A stretch of DNA of 64,000 nucleotides. Origin: Chaunax sp. Z400. Lineage: Eukaryota > Chordata > Actinopteri > Lophiiformes > Chaunacidae. Where the stretch lies: positions 2,850,001 to 2,914,000 of the forward strand of contig CM075194.1 of NCBI GenBank assembly GCA_037577475.1. Reading direction: 5' to 3'. Every line of letters starts with the position of its first letter. Within the stretch, counting starts at the first letter, position 1. The notes below the pieces were generated by a model. It worked only from the letters and a program-made list of their open reading frames with translations. It ran no database searches and was not told where the DNA came from. Below, piece by piece: positions 47,002 to 58,136 of the stretch. The position numbers were made by a program, and so were the translations under genes.

Positions 47002-47345
47002 GGCGACACGCAGAGAGCCGCTTGTTCTGGAGCACCTGAGACACTTTAAACAGATCCTGGTCCAGACGACGGAGTCAGTAACTGTACGTCTCTCTATCCA
47101 ACCTCTGTCCTCCGCTCCTACAAACCTTTATAGCTCCTCCACCCACCCACAACCCTCACCTCCGACTTCTCCTCCTCCCACCGCCGCCTTACCGCCGCGC
47201 CGCGCCGCGCCGCTCCGCCGCGCCTCCCTCTCTCAGCCTGCTCTCTACAGCTGCTCCTGCCGCGGTGTCCCGTGAATTCCGTCGCTCCCCTTGCCTCCCC
47301 CTCCGCCGCTCCGCCCCGCCTCTCTCGTCTGATTAGTTTCAGCTC
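47002..47345 (-). promoter_or_regulatory. ankrd9: CpG-island promoter of ANKRD9
   Basis: A very CpG-dense block (CCGCGCCGCGCCGCGCCG near 47191-47210) lies immediately upstream of the minus-strand start. The surrounding sequence is AT-rich. Confidence 0.6.
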
Positions 47346-48415
47346 CATGTGTGGATGTTTGTTTTGGGGACCTGCTTCGGGGCAGGGGCGGATCGAGTAT
47401 CTCACATAGCGAACATAGCTGCACGAACTGCTGCAGATAATATAATGGAGACAGTAAACAACAGCAGAGACTTTCTGTCTGCTCAGCTTATCACTGTATT
47501 GCTCATTGGTACTGATTATTGATAATCGATGACTGATTTTGTGTGTTTGTGGATGTTATGAGGACACAGTCAGCTGCTACACTCAGCCCATCTTTTATTT
47601 TAACCTTCAGCATTTAAAGTTGTTTTGACAGCAGTCTACGATCCTGTGTTTATATTATTGATCACGTATAATTTTAAAATACATTTTAAAAAAACAACTT
47701 AAATGTATTTATGTCCTGAAACAAAGAGAAAGAACAAATAATGTGTTATCAAAGTTATGAATGTGTGTTTTCATGAAGGACAATAAAATGTTTGAATGGA
47801 TAAAAATGTTAATTATAATAATAATAATTGTGTTTGTCAGAAAAAAATATGTTTTATATGTTTGATAAATTACGTATATGATATATTGATTTTACAGGCA
47901 GTTTGTTTTTATCATGAATGTGTGAAACTGAATGGAAACATCAAAGTGTGTTTTAGTTCACATGTACTGATTATTACTGATTGTAACTGATACTGACATT
48001 AACACATTTAATAGTAAGTGTTGCATCATTGCACTCAGGGCTGAGCAGTCATAATGTGATCTGCCTCATTCCAGATTATGTAACACTAATATCCTGGAAA
48101 CCTACTCCTAGCATTTGGAGTCATGTGTTTATCATTAGTAGTTTATGAGTCATCTAAAGAAATAATAATCAAAAATTCAATCATGAATCTGGATCTATTT
48201 TATGTCAAGATATAACATCTCACCTTTCACAGATACATGAAATCCATTTAATGACTCTGAATCTGCATCAGATACTTATTGGTGGCAGCATGTCTCTACT
48301 CCTCTCTGTTACCATACTGTGATAAATACATTTACATACAGTTGTATAATAGGTTTACTGGCAAAATGTACTATTTATCAGCTGTTTGCAAAAACCATAT
48401 CAAAAAAGAATAGTT
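47346..48415. other. Spacer between ANKRD9 and RCOR1, left part
   Basis: AT-rich sequence without a recognised gene. ANKRD9 and RCOR1 are divergent, so regulatory elements are possible but not identified. Confidence 0.4.
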
Positions 48416-48419
48416 TAAA

Positions 48420-48830
48420 TGGCAAATGCAAAAGATTTTAAGGTTTTTCCCTCATTCAACACAAAATGCTTCTTTAATGACTCCTGCAGTCTCAAATTAT
48501 TCAAACCCTTGAATCGAATCCCTCGTAAAAGACACATAAACACTGTGTCAACATTATTAGACTTCAGCAGCAGAGTCTGTGGAGCGATGGCGTCAGAAGA
48601 AGTCCTGGATCATTCTAGAGGCCGTCACAGTCGCCTGACTGGAGTCCATAGAAAATCTCTGGTGGGATTTGCAGAAGGTGGTTGCAGCAGGTAAACCCAG
48701 GAATATTTCAGAACTGGAGGCCTTTGTCCTTGAGGAATGGGCTAAGATTCCTGCCAGAAGCGGGTGTCTGGATATGCATCATGTTTGCAGCAGGTCATAG
48801 CAGTTAAAGGGTCTACAAAGAACTAGAGAC
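48420..48830 (+). mobile_element. Decayed Tc1/mariner-like transposase fragment
   Basis: GGCCGTCACAGTCGCCTGAC, AATCTCTGGTGGGATTTG, GAATGGGCTAAGATTCCTGC and TATGCATCATGTTTGCAGCAG follow the known 3' transposase order (SPDLNP-ENLWWDL, then ELE, EEWAKIP, VSGYAS.LQQV). Frame breaks are many. No inverted terminal repeats were found. Confidence 0.75.
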
Positions 48831-49014
48831 GTAAAAGTAACATTTTGTATTATGTTCAGGATAAACATTTCTATCTGTTGCATTGTGATTATTAAACTGT
48901 TCTTATTTGGTTATTGCAAACAACTGATAAATAGAATATTTTGATTGGCCTTGAATTGTTTTTCATGATATAGCAAAAGTGGTTTTAAAAAAAGCCCCTA
49001 TATCTCATGTTGGT

Positions 49015-49190
49015 TAAAGGTGAAATAGTGATCCAGAATCTGCATCCGTACCCGGACCTGCCTCAAAATCTAATCAATTCTTCCCTGAACAGAGATCGAC
49101 ATCTAAACAAAATTTAATTAAAATCCATTTTCAACTTTTTAAGCTATCATGTGGACAAACAAACAAACAAAAGGAGGTGATCATACATTG
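49015..49190 (+). repeat. Dispersed fish repeat (same family as 36190)
   Basis: GATCCAGAATCTGCATCCG, CTCAAAATCTAATCAATTC and a terminal ACAAACAAACAAACAAA run match the family layout seen at 36190 and 38150. Confidence 0.55.
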
Positions 49191-49597
49191 AATAACCTCC
49201 TCCATCTCTTGTTGTAATAAAGATGACATTAATTTGAACACATGAAAGTCTCAGTTACAGAACGATCTGCATGTCTTTTTCTTTATATTATTCTCTCGCA
49301 GTGACTCTGCATCATCATCACCACCATCATCATCACAATAAAACACTGAATCCGGAACATGACGAGGTGCTCCCCCTGCTGTTCACTGGCTGTAACTGCA
49401 CACATTTAAATTTATTTTTGTAACCAATCACATCACAGTATTGAGGCTGGAGAGCTTTTTTAAAAAGCACCCGTTCCTCACTGTCAATCCATCTGCTACA
49501 ATCAGATGGGACGGTCAGCAAACAACGCATTTTTATTTGTTTGAATGTCTTTATGTAGTTTTAACAGACATCAGCTACATTAATGAGGACGAAAAAT

Positions 49598-49790
49598 TAG
49601 ATAAGGATAAACAAACAAACAAACAAATAAACAAATAAATATGCAAATAAAATAATGAAGAAATATAGAAATAAATAAATGAAGAAATACATAAATAAAT
49701 AAATGTAGAAATAAATACAAAATACATGAATGAATAAATAAATAAATACAAAAATACCTTAATGAATGAATATATAAATACAAAAATATT
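49598..49790. repeat. AAAT/AAAC-rich low-complexity tract
   Basis: Runs of ACAAACAA, AATAAATAA and GAAATA. Open frames across it are composition artefacts. Confidence 0.9.
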
Positions 49791-49825
49791 TAATTGGGCC
49801 CTTTTCAATGACCAAAATCTATATA

Positions 49826-49857
49826 TATGTTATATATATATATATATATATATATAT
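49826..49857. repeat. (TA)n microsatellite
   Basis: Directly visible TA run. Confidence 0.9.
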
Positions 49858-50329
49858 GTTATTTATCTATTCATGCATTTATTTATTCATCCTTATGTCA
49901 TTTTTCATCCTCTATACATCAACTACAACAGTTCAAATATTTAAAGGAGGATAACAAGCATAAATATGAAATAAAAACTTTTCCAATTCCATACATGCAT
50001 AACAAAGACCTTATGCTGAAAACAACTCACATGTCAAGAAATAAACAAATATCCCATGTTGTTTAACAGTTCCTGTGAAGGATCTGTGCATTTTGAAACG
50101 CTCACTCGTCACAATTTAAAACACCAATCAGGATAACCTACAATATAAAACAAAATATTGTCACTATTTCTTACACAGCTCCTGTCATAGTAGTGCTTGA
50201 ATGTGCAAGATGTCAACTGTCTGCCTTTTTATTCCAGTGGTTAAAGTGTGTCCAAAGAACAGCAATGAGCCATTAGGATCAGTTTAAAGTTCAGTGTTTT
50301 GCATATGGAGGAGCTGGGAATTGAACCAC

Positions 50330-50410
50330 CATTGTTTAATTCCAGCTCATGCTGTATGATTTAATTGTCTGTGATGTGAAACCAAAGCTCATGATCTATG
50401 TGCTCACACT
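50330..50410. repeat. Diverged dispersed repeat, copy 2
   Basis: Same-orientation partner of 45475-45560; see that entry for the shared words. Confidence 0.6.
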
Positions 50411-50756
50411 GTAGTTTGATCATCACAGAACATTTTATAACAAATACATCATACATGGCATATACTCCATTTCTTTGGTGAGTCTAGAGCAGTGGATATT
50501 TTTTTATACATGCAACGGAGAAGATGACCAACTTTCAGAATCATCGCAACATCATCTTTCCATGGAAAACTCAAAAAATAAGATTTGTAGAAAACTCAAA
50601 TTATTAAACGGCACAACCGCTTATCATGGTTGATTCATGTGTAACGTTTGGTATGTTCCTGAGTGTTGTAAAAAGGTGAAAGTGGTGGTGAACATGCCCC
50701 TGTCCCCGGAAGAGGATTAGGGCCATGTGAAAGTGTTTGTTTTGAAATGTGACTTT

Positions 50757-50862
50757 AAAGTCAGAATTCTCAGAATTCTGGGATTATTGTCAGAATTCTG
50801 AGAATGAAGTCAGAATTCTGAGAATGAAGTCAGAATTCTGAGAATAAAGTCAGAATTCTTTA
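50757..50862. repeat. EcoRI-palindrome tandem repeat
   Basis: Five or so copies of AGTCAGAATTCTGAGAATGA. Each contains the palindrome CAGAATTCTG, so each unit can fold on itself. Confidence 0.9.
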
Positions 50863-51111
50863 AAAAAAAAAAATTTCATGTGGTCCTAATCTTCTTCTGT
50901 AAATTCAGAATGAGTGTAAATTTACAAAACACAAGTTTAGCAGTTTGCACATTAAATATTGTGTCTTCTGTTTTGAATATAGCCATATTTGCCACGTTTT
51001 ACAAGCAATATTTAATTATAATTGCTATTATTAGTGTGTTATTACCAAATGTTGAAGAAGATTTTACTGTTATTTCATGTTTTAATGTGTGACCTGTGAT
51101 GGCAGCAGAGA

Positions 51112-51143
<32 letters not shown>
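51112..51143. repeat. (AC)n microsatellite
   Basis: Directly visible AC run upstream of RCOR1. Confidence 0.95.
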
Positions 51144-51146
<3 letters not shown>

Positions 51147-51570
51147 CTCCTGCTCAGTGATCGATCAGGTTCAGTAAATCTAATCTCTGATCAGTTTGCT
51201 TCAGGATTTATTGATACTTCGGGTTCTATTGGTGTCAGTGAGTCCGTCTGTGGGTGTCAATCTGGTTTTAACTGCTTTATTCTGGTTCCGGCTGCTTGTT
51301 CCTTAACTTTTCGGACTCAGTGTGACGCTTCAGTCTCGGTTTGACTGTTAGCATCTTTTTGCTGGAGCTCAGTAATCTTCTGTTAGCTTCATCACACCGA
51401 TCAAATCCACCTCAGGGTCTCTGTTTCACAACGAAACGTCCTTCTGCTCTCGGGGCCGATAAATTGGCTCAGTCCGAGTCCAGTTAGCCGATTCGGCTCT
51501 GTTAGCAGGGCAGCTTAGCTTGCTAGCTAACAATTAGCCTGAGTTAGCAGCCAGCTGTTGGGCCCTCGGC

Positions 51571-54500
51571 ATGCCGACGATGCTGGAGAGAAACTCAGAA
51601 GCTCCGGGGAAGCGGAGAGGCAGAGCCCCGGCAGGCAGCGGCAGCAGCGGCAGCAGCGTCCAGGTAGCAGCAATAAATCCCGGCACCAAGAGCCTGTCCG
51701 GTAATGGAACCAGCTGCTGGGAAGAAGGAAGTTCTGGCTCCAGCAGCGACGAGGAGCATGGTGGGTAGCCTCGGTCACTGTAGTACAACCGTGCAACGTA
51801 TGTTATATTGAGTTCTATTTCTGAGTACTACTGTCTTTATGCTTGTGCAGGTGGAGGAGGGATGCGGGTGGGTCTGCAGTACCAGGCCGTTGTTCCGGAC
51901 TTTGATCCGGGTAAGAAACTCAAGAAGGCTCGGTAGCCTGGATGCATAGTTGTAGCCTCGAACAAGAGGACCACTTAAGTATATGATACTGTGTAGCAGG
52001 GCTCTCTAACTGCCTCAAGTTCTGTAGTACGCATGTAATACTGGTTCTATAGCTAAAATGTTGCCCCTGTGAGTTATATATTTATTTTGGAAATAGAATA
52101 ATGACATTATATTGAGCAGAGTGTTTAATCTATATGATGAAAGTAAGAAATGTGTCAGTCATTCTTATTACAAGGTGGGTGGAAGAAATGACTGGATAAA
52201 CTGTATACTAGAAAAGTATATTTCAATTTAATTTTCCATCAAGTAAAAAGTAAACAGATGAAGTTATTTTGAGTGTTTCTATCTGTGCTATTTTTGTATT
52301 GTTAATATTTTAAAGTAGTGGATCAGCAGCTCGGCACAACAGACATGATAAATACACTCAGTGTCCACTTTATTAGGAACGTCTGTACATTCTGATGCTT
52401 TCTGACGCATCGTCTGTTTGGAGGCTGTTCATACCAGAGCTCTTAGTTAAAGATTCTGTTGTAGTGGAAGTGTTTCTGCTTTGTCCTCCTGTTTTACATA
52501 CATGAGGTGGCCAGAATATTATCAACCCCACTGAACACACCATGACTGACCTTAATAATGAGGTCACTTCCAAAACATGGGACTGAAATTTACTGATCAA
52601 TTACAGAGTGGAAAACTGAGCATTATTGGAAACATAAAAGTTACTTTATGTCAGAACAGTTGGATTAGATTAGTTCACCGTTACTTGTCGAACAACTCGC
52701 GTGGTTGTTAATAATTATGTTGTAATAAAGCCAATACATTTAGTTAGTGTATTACAAATGTTCCAAACAGCTTCAGTATTCACACACAAACAGGATGTTT
52801 ATGCTACAAACAGAGACGTACAACTCTGCATATTGTCAGTAAATAAATATTGAGCTGCTGTAGGATAAGATGAAATGCATATACTGTACACAGGTCACTA
52901 CGCCATAAACTGCACGATAGAGCTATTTAAAAAAAAAACAAGAAAAGAACCAAGATGTTAATTGAAATAATATTAATGATGATAAAATGTTTTGTATATA
53001 TGTGTGCTATCAGAAGTGGCCCAGGCTGCTCAGGTCAGAGAAAACCTCGGCATGTTGGTTTGGATCCCCAGCAACTGTTTGAACGAGACTCAGTGTAAGA
53101 AATATCTCTGAATTTCTCTCTCAGATTTAACTCATTAACTCCAGTCAGATTTGAGTTGACAGTGTTTTCTGTCTTCCAGTGGATGAATACATTACCATAG
53201 CCAAAGAGAAACATGGCTACAATGTGGAGCAGGTAAACTTGTATACTTCTTGCTGTGATCTTCAGATCTTCTGACTCAGAAACAGCCGAGAGCCTCTCTG
53301 ACAGTAGATATCTCTGTTTTCAGGCTCTTGGGATGCTTTTCTGGCACAAACACAACATTGAGAAATCTCTGGCAGACTTGCCTAACTACACCCCCTTTCC
53401 CGACGAGTGGACGGTGGAGGACAGAGTCCTGTTTGAGCAGGCCTTCAGTTTCCACGGAAAGAGCTTCCACCGCATCCAGCAAATGGTACGGTACCATTAA
53501 AACCAGTCTGGTCATATCACTATGACCGTAGAAATGCTCTGACCAGTACAGATACTGTAACCAGTATAAAGTATATATACTGATGATGTATTGATCGTTA
53601 AACACCATTTCTGTCCCTGTAGTTACCAGATAAATCGATGGCCAGTCTGGTTCGGTTTTATTACTCTTGGAAGAAAAGTCGCAGTAAAACAAGTCTGATG
53701 GACCGACAAACTCGAAAACACAAGAGAGAGAGAGGTGATAGGTGAGCTGCAACCTGCACAGGTAACACTATAGGTAACACAACACTACAGGTAACACAAC
53801 ACCACGGGAAACACAACACTACAGGTAACACCGCATTACAGGTAACAACACTACAGGTAACACAGCATTACAGGTAACAACACTACAGGTAACAACACAA
53901 CAGATAAGAATAGCACAGGTGACATGGCGTTGCAGGTGAACTCACAGTGTGTGTCCTGTGATGTCATTGGTGGATTCAAATAAACAATTTAAACTCTGTG
54001 TTTCAGTGACGAAGAAGTTGTGGATGGAAACGTAAATCCTCCCAGTGACCCCGAGTTGGACCTAAAAAAAGACGACAAGAAAGAGGTAAGCCACTGATTA
54101 CTGACTGTTTACTGATTACTGACTGTTTACTGATTACTGACTGTTTACAGATTACTGACTGTTTACTGATTACTGATTGTTTACTGATTACTGATTGTTT
54201 ACTGATTACTGATTGTTTACTTACTACTGACTGTTTACTGATTACTGATTGTTTACTTACTACTGACTGTTCACAGATTACTGACTGTTTACTGATTAAT
54301 GTTTACTGACTGTTTACTATTTGCTTACTCTTTACTGTGTAATGTTACATGTTCACTGGTTACTGCTTACTGACTGTTTACTGATAACTGTTTACTAACT
54401 GTTTACTGATAACTGTTTACTGACTGTTTACTGATAACTGTTTACTGACTGTTTACTATCTGCTTACTCTTTACTGTGTAATGTTAAATGTTCACTGGTT

Positions 54501-56348
54501 ACTGCTTACTGACTGTTTACTGATTACTGACTGTTTAGTCTGTTTTAGGAATGATTTACTGCTTCTGTAGTTGACAGACTGATTTTATTTCAGGTGCGTT
54601 CTGCATCAGAGAGGTCAGAGGTCAAACCAGCCATTGGACTGAAGGTAACAACACCTGACCTGTCTGTCTCTGTGTGCCTGTATCTGCAGCTGACCTGTCT
54701 GTCTCTCTGTGTGCCTGTATCTGCAGCTGACCTGTCTGTCTCTGTGTGCCTGTATCTGACCTGTCTGTCTCTGTGTGCCTGTATCTGCAGCTGACCTGTC
54801 TGTCTCTGTGTGTGTCTGTATCTGACCTGTCTGTCCCTGTGTGCCTGTATCTGCAGCTGACCTGTCTGTCTCTGTGTGTGTCTGTATCTGACCTGTCTGT
54901 CCCTGTGTGCCTGTATCTGCAGCTGACCTGTCTGTCTCTCTGTGTGCCTGTATCTGACCTGTCTGTCTCTGTGTGACTGTATCTGTAGCTGACCTGTCTG
55001 TCTCTGTGTGCCTGTTTCTGTAGCTGACCTGTCTGTCTCTCTGTGTGTCTGCAGACAGGCAGTAAGACATCTCAGCGTTTGAAGAAACGTCCTCCCAGAG
55101 GAATGTTTTTGAATCAGCAGGACGTCGTTTCGCTCTCGTCTTCGTCTCCTCAGGGATTAATCAGACAACTGGACTCTCAGCTGGTCTCCATCAAGAGACA
55201 GGTCTGTCTGTCTGATCACCTGTCTGTCTGTCTGCCTGTCTGTCTGTCTGTCTGTCTGCTGGTCTCCCTGTTCTCACCTGTGTCACCCTTTGTTTTTTCA
55301 GATTCAGACCATCAAACAGTCAAACAGCTGTCTGAAGGAGAAAATCAGTTCAGGAGTCGAGGAGTTCAGACAACCTGAGGTAACTACAGCAGCGCAGCCT
55401 CCTGCAGCAGGACATAGCAACTGTCTGTCGATGTTGCTGTAGTTGCTGATCTTTCCATCTTGACGTTGCTGTTTTTTTATTTCAGGTTACTCAGAAGTTT
55501 AACACTCGTTGGACCACAGAGGAGCAGCTGCTCGCTGTACAAGGTACGTCCTGACAAACACCTGGATTCATTTCACCTTTACTTCAATGAAACCTCTCAG
55601 TCAGCGACGCCTCTTCTGTCATGCAGCCATCAGGAAATATGGGCGGGACTTCCAGGCGATCTCGGATGTGATTGGTAACAAGTCGGTGGTTCAGGTGAAG
55701 AACTTCCTGGTGAACTACAGACGGAGGTTTAATCTGGACGAGGTTCTTCAAGAGTGGGAGGCTGAACACGGGATGGACGTAGGAGATCGGGGAGTAGAAG
55801 AGGAAGAAAAGATGGAGGTGTGTCCTGCTGAGGAGGAGGAGGAGGCCACTTCGAAGGAGACAAAGGAGGTGAGGAGAAGTGTTTACATGTTTACTACAAA
55901 TCCCAGAATCCTCTCTGTCTGCCAGGTAGATCACTTTACTCATGTATTTATTGCTTTGATGCTGTGAAGACCTTTTAAATCTACCTGTGCAGTGTGGCTG
56001 TAGTGAATAATAACCAGCTGGTAAACAGTAATGTTGTTCAAGTCGTGTACATTAAATCTATAAAATGACTGTAGTCTCCTGCTATAATACCTGTAATGGT
56101 TGTTTCCCATCTTCATTATAAATGTTGGTTGACGTGACTCATTTGGCGTCAGGGTGAAACAGATGCTGTCAAATAAACCAAAGGATGTCCACCAAATGAC
56201 TCTGTTACTGTTCCTCTCTTTCTATTATGTTGTTTTGTGTGTACTGTAACACAACTGAGACTCTACTGTGACTCGACTGTGACTCTACTGTTCTCTGCTG
56301 CAGGACCCGTCCTCTCCAGTTGACTCCAAGAAGCCTCAGGCCTCCTGA
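51571..56348 (+). CDS. rcor1: REST corepressor 1 (CoREST), complete
   Basis: RCOR1 is the scaffold joining LSD1/KDM1A and HDAC1/2 to chromatin, repressing neuronal genes with REST. Exons: 51571-51760, 51851-51910, 53014-53094, 53180-53232, 53324-53485, 53623-53741, 54007-54085, 54594-54644, 55055-55201, 55302-55379, 55486-55543, 55627-55868, 56304-56348. They give 1365 bases, 454 codons (human about 485). The start MPTMLERNSEAPGKRRGR aligns with the human start; the fish lacks the long Ala tract. ELM2 begins at GMRVGLQYQAVVPDFDP (about residue 68). SANT1 (about 157-205) starts EWTVEDRVLFEQAFSFHGK. The linker RQLDSQLVSIKRQIQTIKQ is the LSD1-binding coiled region. SANT2 (about 349-395) starts RWTTEEQLLAVQAIRKYGRD. 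The C-terminus is acidic. Confidence 0.96.
52355..52540. repeat. Dispersed fish repeat in RCOR1 intron 2
   Basis: CACTCAGTGTCCACTTTATT then AGGAACGTCTGTACA is the start of a very common fish interspersed element that I recognise. It continues to about CATGAGGTGGCCAGAATATT. The class is not certain. Confidence 0.6.
53757..53940 (+). repeat. rcor1: Donor-like tandem repeat in RCOR1 intron 6
   Basis: Units of ACACTACAGGTAACA recur. CAG followed by GTAAC occurs with CAG ending at 53761, 53790, 53824, 53841, 53856, 53873 and 53888, and weaker GTGA forms follow. The true exon 6 donor is only 20 bases before the first. Confidence 0.9.
54088..54540 (+). repeat. rcor1: TTTACTGATTACTGACTG repeat in RCOR1 intron 7
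   Basis: About 450 bases of imperfect 9/18-base units (GTTTACTGATTACTGACT) fill most of intron 7. TACTGAC occurs repeatedly and a perfect TACTAAC is present at 54403-54409. Confidence 0.92.
54650..55050 (+). repeat. rcor1: Acceptor-like tandem repeat in RCOR1 intron 8
   Basis: Units of CTGACCTGTCTGTCTCTGTG then TGCCTGTATCTGCAG repeat with omissions. CAG or TAG ends are at 54689, 54726, 54790, 54856, 54922, 54988 and 55023. The real exon 9 acceptor at 55054 is the last member of the series. Confidence 0.92.
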
Positions 56349-56726
56349 GACCCTCGGAACCTCTGACCCCCGCCCAACTGGTTTTATCATGTCCTCATGT
56401 GTTTTATGTTATTTTATTTTCTCAGTTTATCAGTTATTATGTATGTTTCATTGACCAGGTCTTGGTTTTTGTCATTGACTGGCATCACTGCTCTCCTCTG
56501 GACCAATCAGAAATCAGACCTGACCTGTCAGTCAAAGTTGATGAGACCAGTTTTTTTTTCCTCTCATTTATATTTGAACAATCTTTTCTGTTTTTATTGA
56601 ACCGGCTATGTTGGTGATGTCACTCAAGCAGGAGGCATGTCCTGTCCTGATGACGTCATCCTGTTTATCCTGTTTTGGGGATTTTTATGATATTTTAGAG
56701 GAGTGATAATGAAACCAAAGTTCATC

Positions 56727-56732
56727 AATAAA
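56727..56732 (+). terminator. rcor1: RCOR1 polyadenylation signal
   Basis: AATAAA lies 379 bases past the stop, followed by a long T/TC-rich tract, a typical downstream element. Confidence 0.7.
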
Positions 56733-57700
56733 TGAATTTTTTTCTTCTTCTGTTTCTTCTCTTTTTCTTTTTTTTTTTACTTCTCTGTTGATTTTTGAAC
56801 ATACAAACATTAAATTGAATATCCAACACAATCAATATAAAGAAAGAGACACAAAACTTTTCATTTTCTCAACATTTCCAAGTCTGAACCGTATTTCATT
56901 ACAATCCATCCAACAGATATTAGAATACTGAATTTATGGTTTAATTATTCAAATCTTTATTTAGTAAAAAAAAAAAGTATAAATTAATTCATGAAAATTT
57001 CTCATTTAATCCTAATGGATGGATCGATGGATGGATCCTAATTAAATGTGTCACTGAAAGTCTGTAAATCACTGACAATATTCATAATGCACTGATTTTC
57101 AAATAAATGTTCTGTTGGTCTATAGACATGAACGAGATATTGCCTGAAGGTTTCTCATAAGCACTTTCTTCCGGTTCTGTAATTCTTTCTCTCTGTGTGA
57201 GGTCTAAATAAAGTCATGTTACTGTAAATAAAACATTCACTGATGGACAGAGTCCAGGAAGGATTTTTTTCTCTGCTAAATTCATGAAGGGATCATTTTT
57301 CACCCTCCAAGGAGATAAAATTTGTGTATTTATTTATTGGCTGAAAAGCAGTATTCATTGTGTTAGTTTTATAATTCTCCAAAACTGCAAAAGCTCATTT
57401 TCTCATGCTCTGAAATTGCTTTTATTAATCATTATTACTGTACACTGCAGAAGTACCCAAATGTACAATGGTTTCGTAACTTGAGGCAGGTTTTATTATT
57501 TCCATATACATGGTAGGAATTTTACACCATAAAAACTGAATATGTTCATAAAGATTAATATATTTACATTTATCTACATTTTACCTAGTAGTTGTTTCAA
57601 TATCGTGTATTTTTATATTTAGTATTTTTCATCCTTGTCACATACAAAACATTAGTACAGTACAGATATTGTAACGGTGTGATAACGGTGCTTGGATAAC
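56733..57700. other. Spacer between RCOR1 and TRAF3
   Basis: AT-rich sequence; no gene or recognised repeat seen. Confidence 0.45.
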
Positions 57701-57702
57701 AC

Positions 57703-57840
57703 AGTCTCCGGTAAGCAGCGCCCCCTGGTGGCCGGTTCTCTGTCCATGCAGTCTCCGGTAAACAGCGCCCCTCGGTAGCCGGCTTTCTCTCCCGTCTGTC
57801 AGCGGGAAACAGCGCCCCCGGTGGCTGTCTCTGGGCAGCT
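57703..57840. promoter_or_regulatory. Triple tandem CTCF-like motif array
   Basis: Three diverged copies of a unit of about 46 bases (CAGTCTCCGGTAARCAGCGCC then the GGTGGCCGG end). The first copy holds AGCGCCCCCTGGTGG at 57717-57731, a full match to the CTCF core in reverse. Copies 2 and 3 carry substitutions. Binding is inferred. Confidence 0.55.
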
Positions 57841-57841
57841 G

Positions 57842-57878
57842 GGGGATTTCCTGGGCGGAAGCAGTGGAGGGGGTTTCC
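57842..57878. promoter_or_regulatory. traf3: Pair of consensus NF-kB sites at the TRAF3 promoter
   Basis: GGGGATTTCC at 57842-57851 and GGGGGTTTCC at 57869-57878 both fit GGGRNWYYCC. They lie just upstream of a GC-rich block that probably starts TRAF3 transcription. Function is inferred. Confidence 0.5.
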
Positions 57879-57899
57879 AGTGTGATCAGCCCAGTTCTC

Positions 57900-58136
57900 C
57901 CCGTTGGATCTCAGAACTGGATCCCAGTGACTTCTCGCTCTCTCACACACACACACATACAGGACCGACAGAACCTGGAAATCCCACAGAACCCTAAACC
58001 TGAACCCGGACCATGAGGAGTCCGCCTGAGGCCCGGACGTTCCCAGGTAGCGGCAGGTTGACGGTTTGAATCCCGGAGAGAGTGCGCCGAGCCGCGGAGC
58101 TGCTGAGCTGAGCTGTGGCCTGCGGAGGAGATTCAT
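57900..58136 (+). other. traf3: Probable TRAF3 promoter and non-coding exon 1
   Basis: A GC-rich block ends in GATTCAT followed by GTGAGTCG, a good donor at 58137. TRAF3 in other vertebrates has non-coding 5' exons. The upstream AT-rich spacer and the coding exon 4.4 kb downstream fit this reading. The transcription start is not visible. Confidence 0.45.

Noticed and set aside
46104..47039. Overlapping frames on both strands at ANKRD9
   Set aside because: Shadows of the GC-rich ANKRD9 coding exon; only 46177-47001 on the minus strand matches the family.
49575..49808. Phe/Ile/Tyr-rich minus-strand frames
   Set aside because: Low-complexity AAAT/AAAC sequence translated; not a membrane protein gene.
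54594..55070. Repetitive open frames on both strands (Thr/Asp/Arg or Leu/Ser/Val repeats)
   Set aside because: They read through the intron 8 minisatellite of RCOR1. Only 54594-54644 and 55055-55201 are exons.
57597..58136. A 179-codon minus-strand open frame at the TRAF3 promoter
   Set aside because: It covers the GC-rich promoter, CTCF-like repeats and kB sites, has no family resemblance, and is best explained by GC-rich composition.
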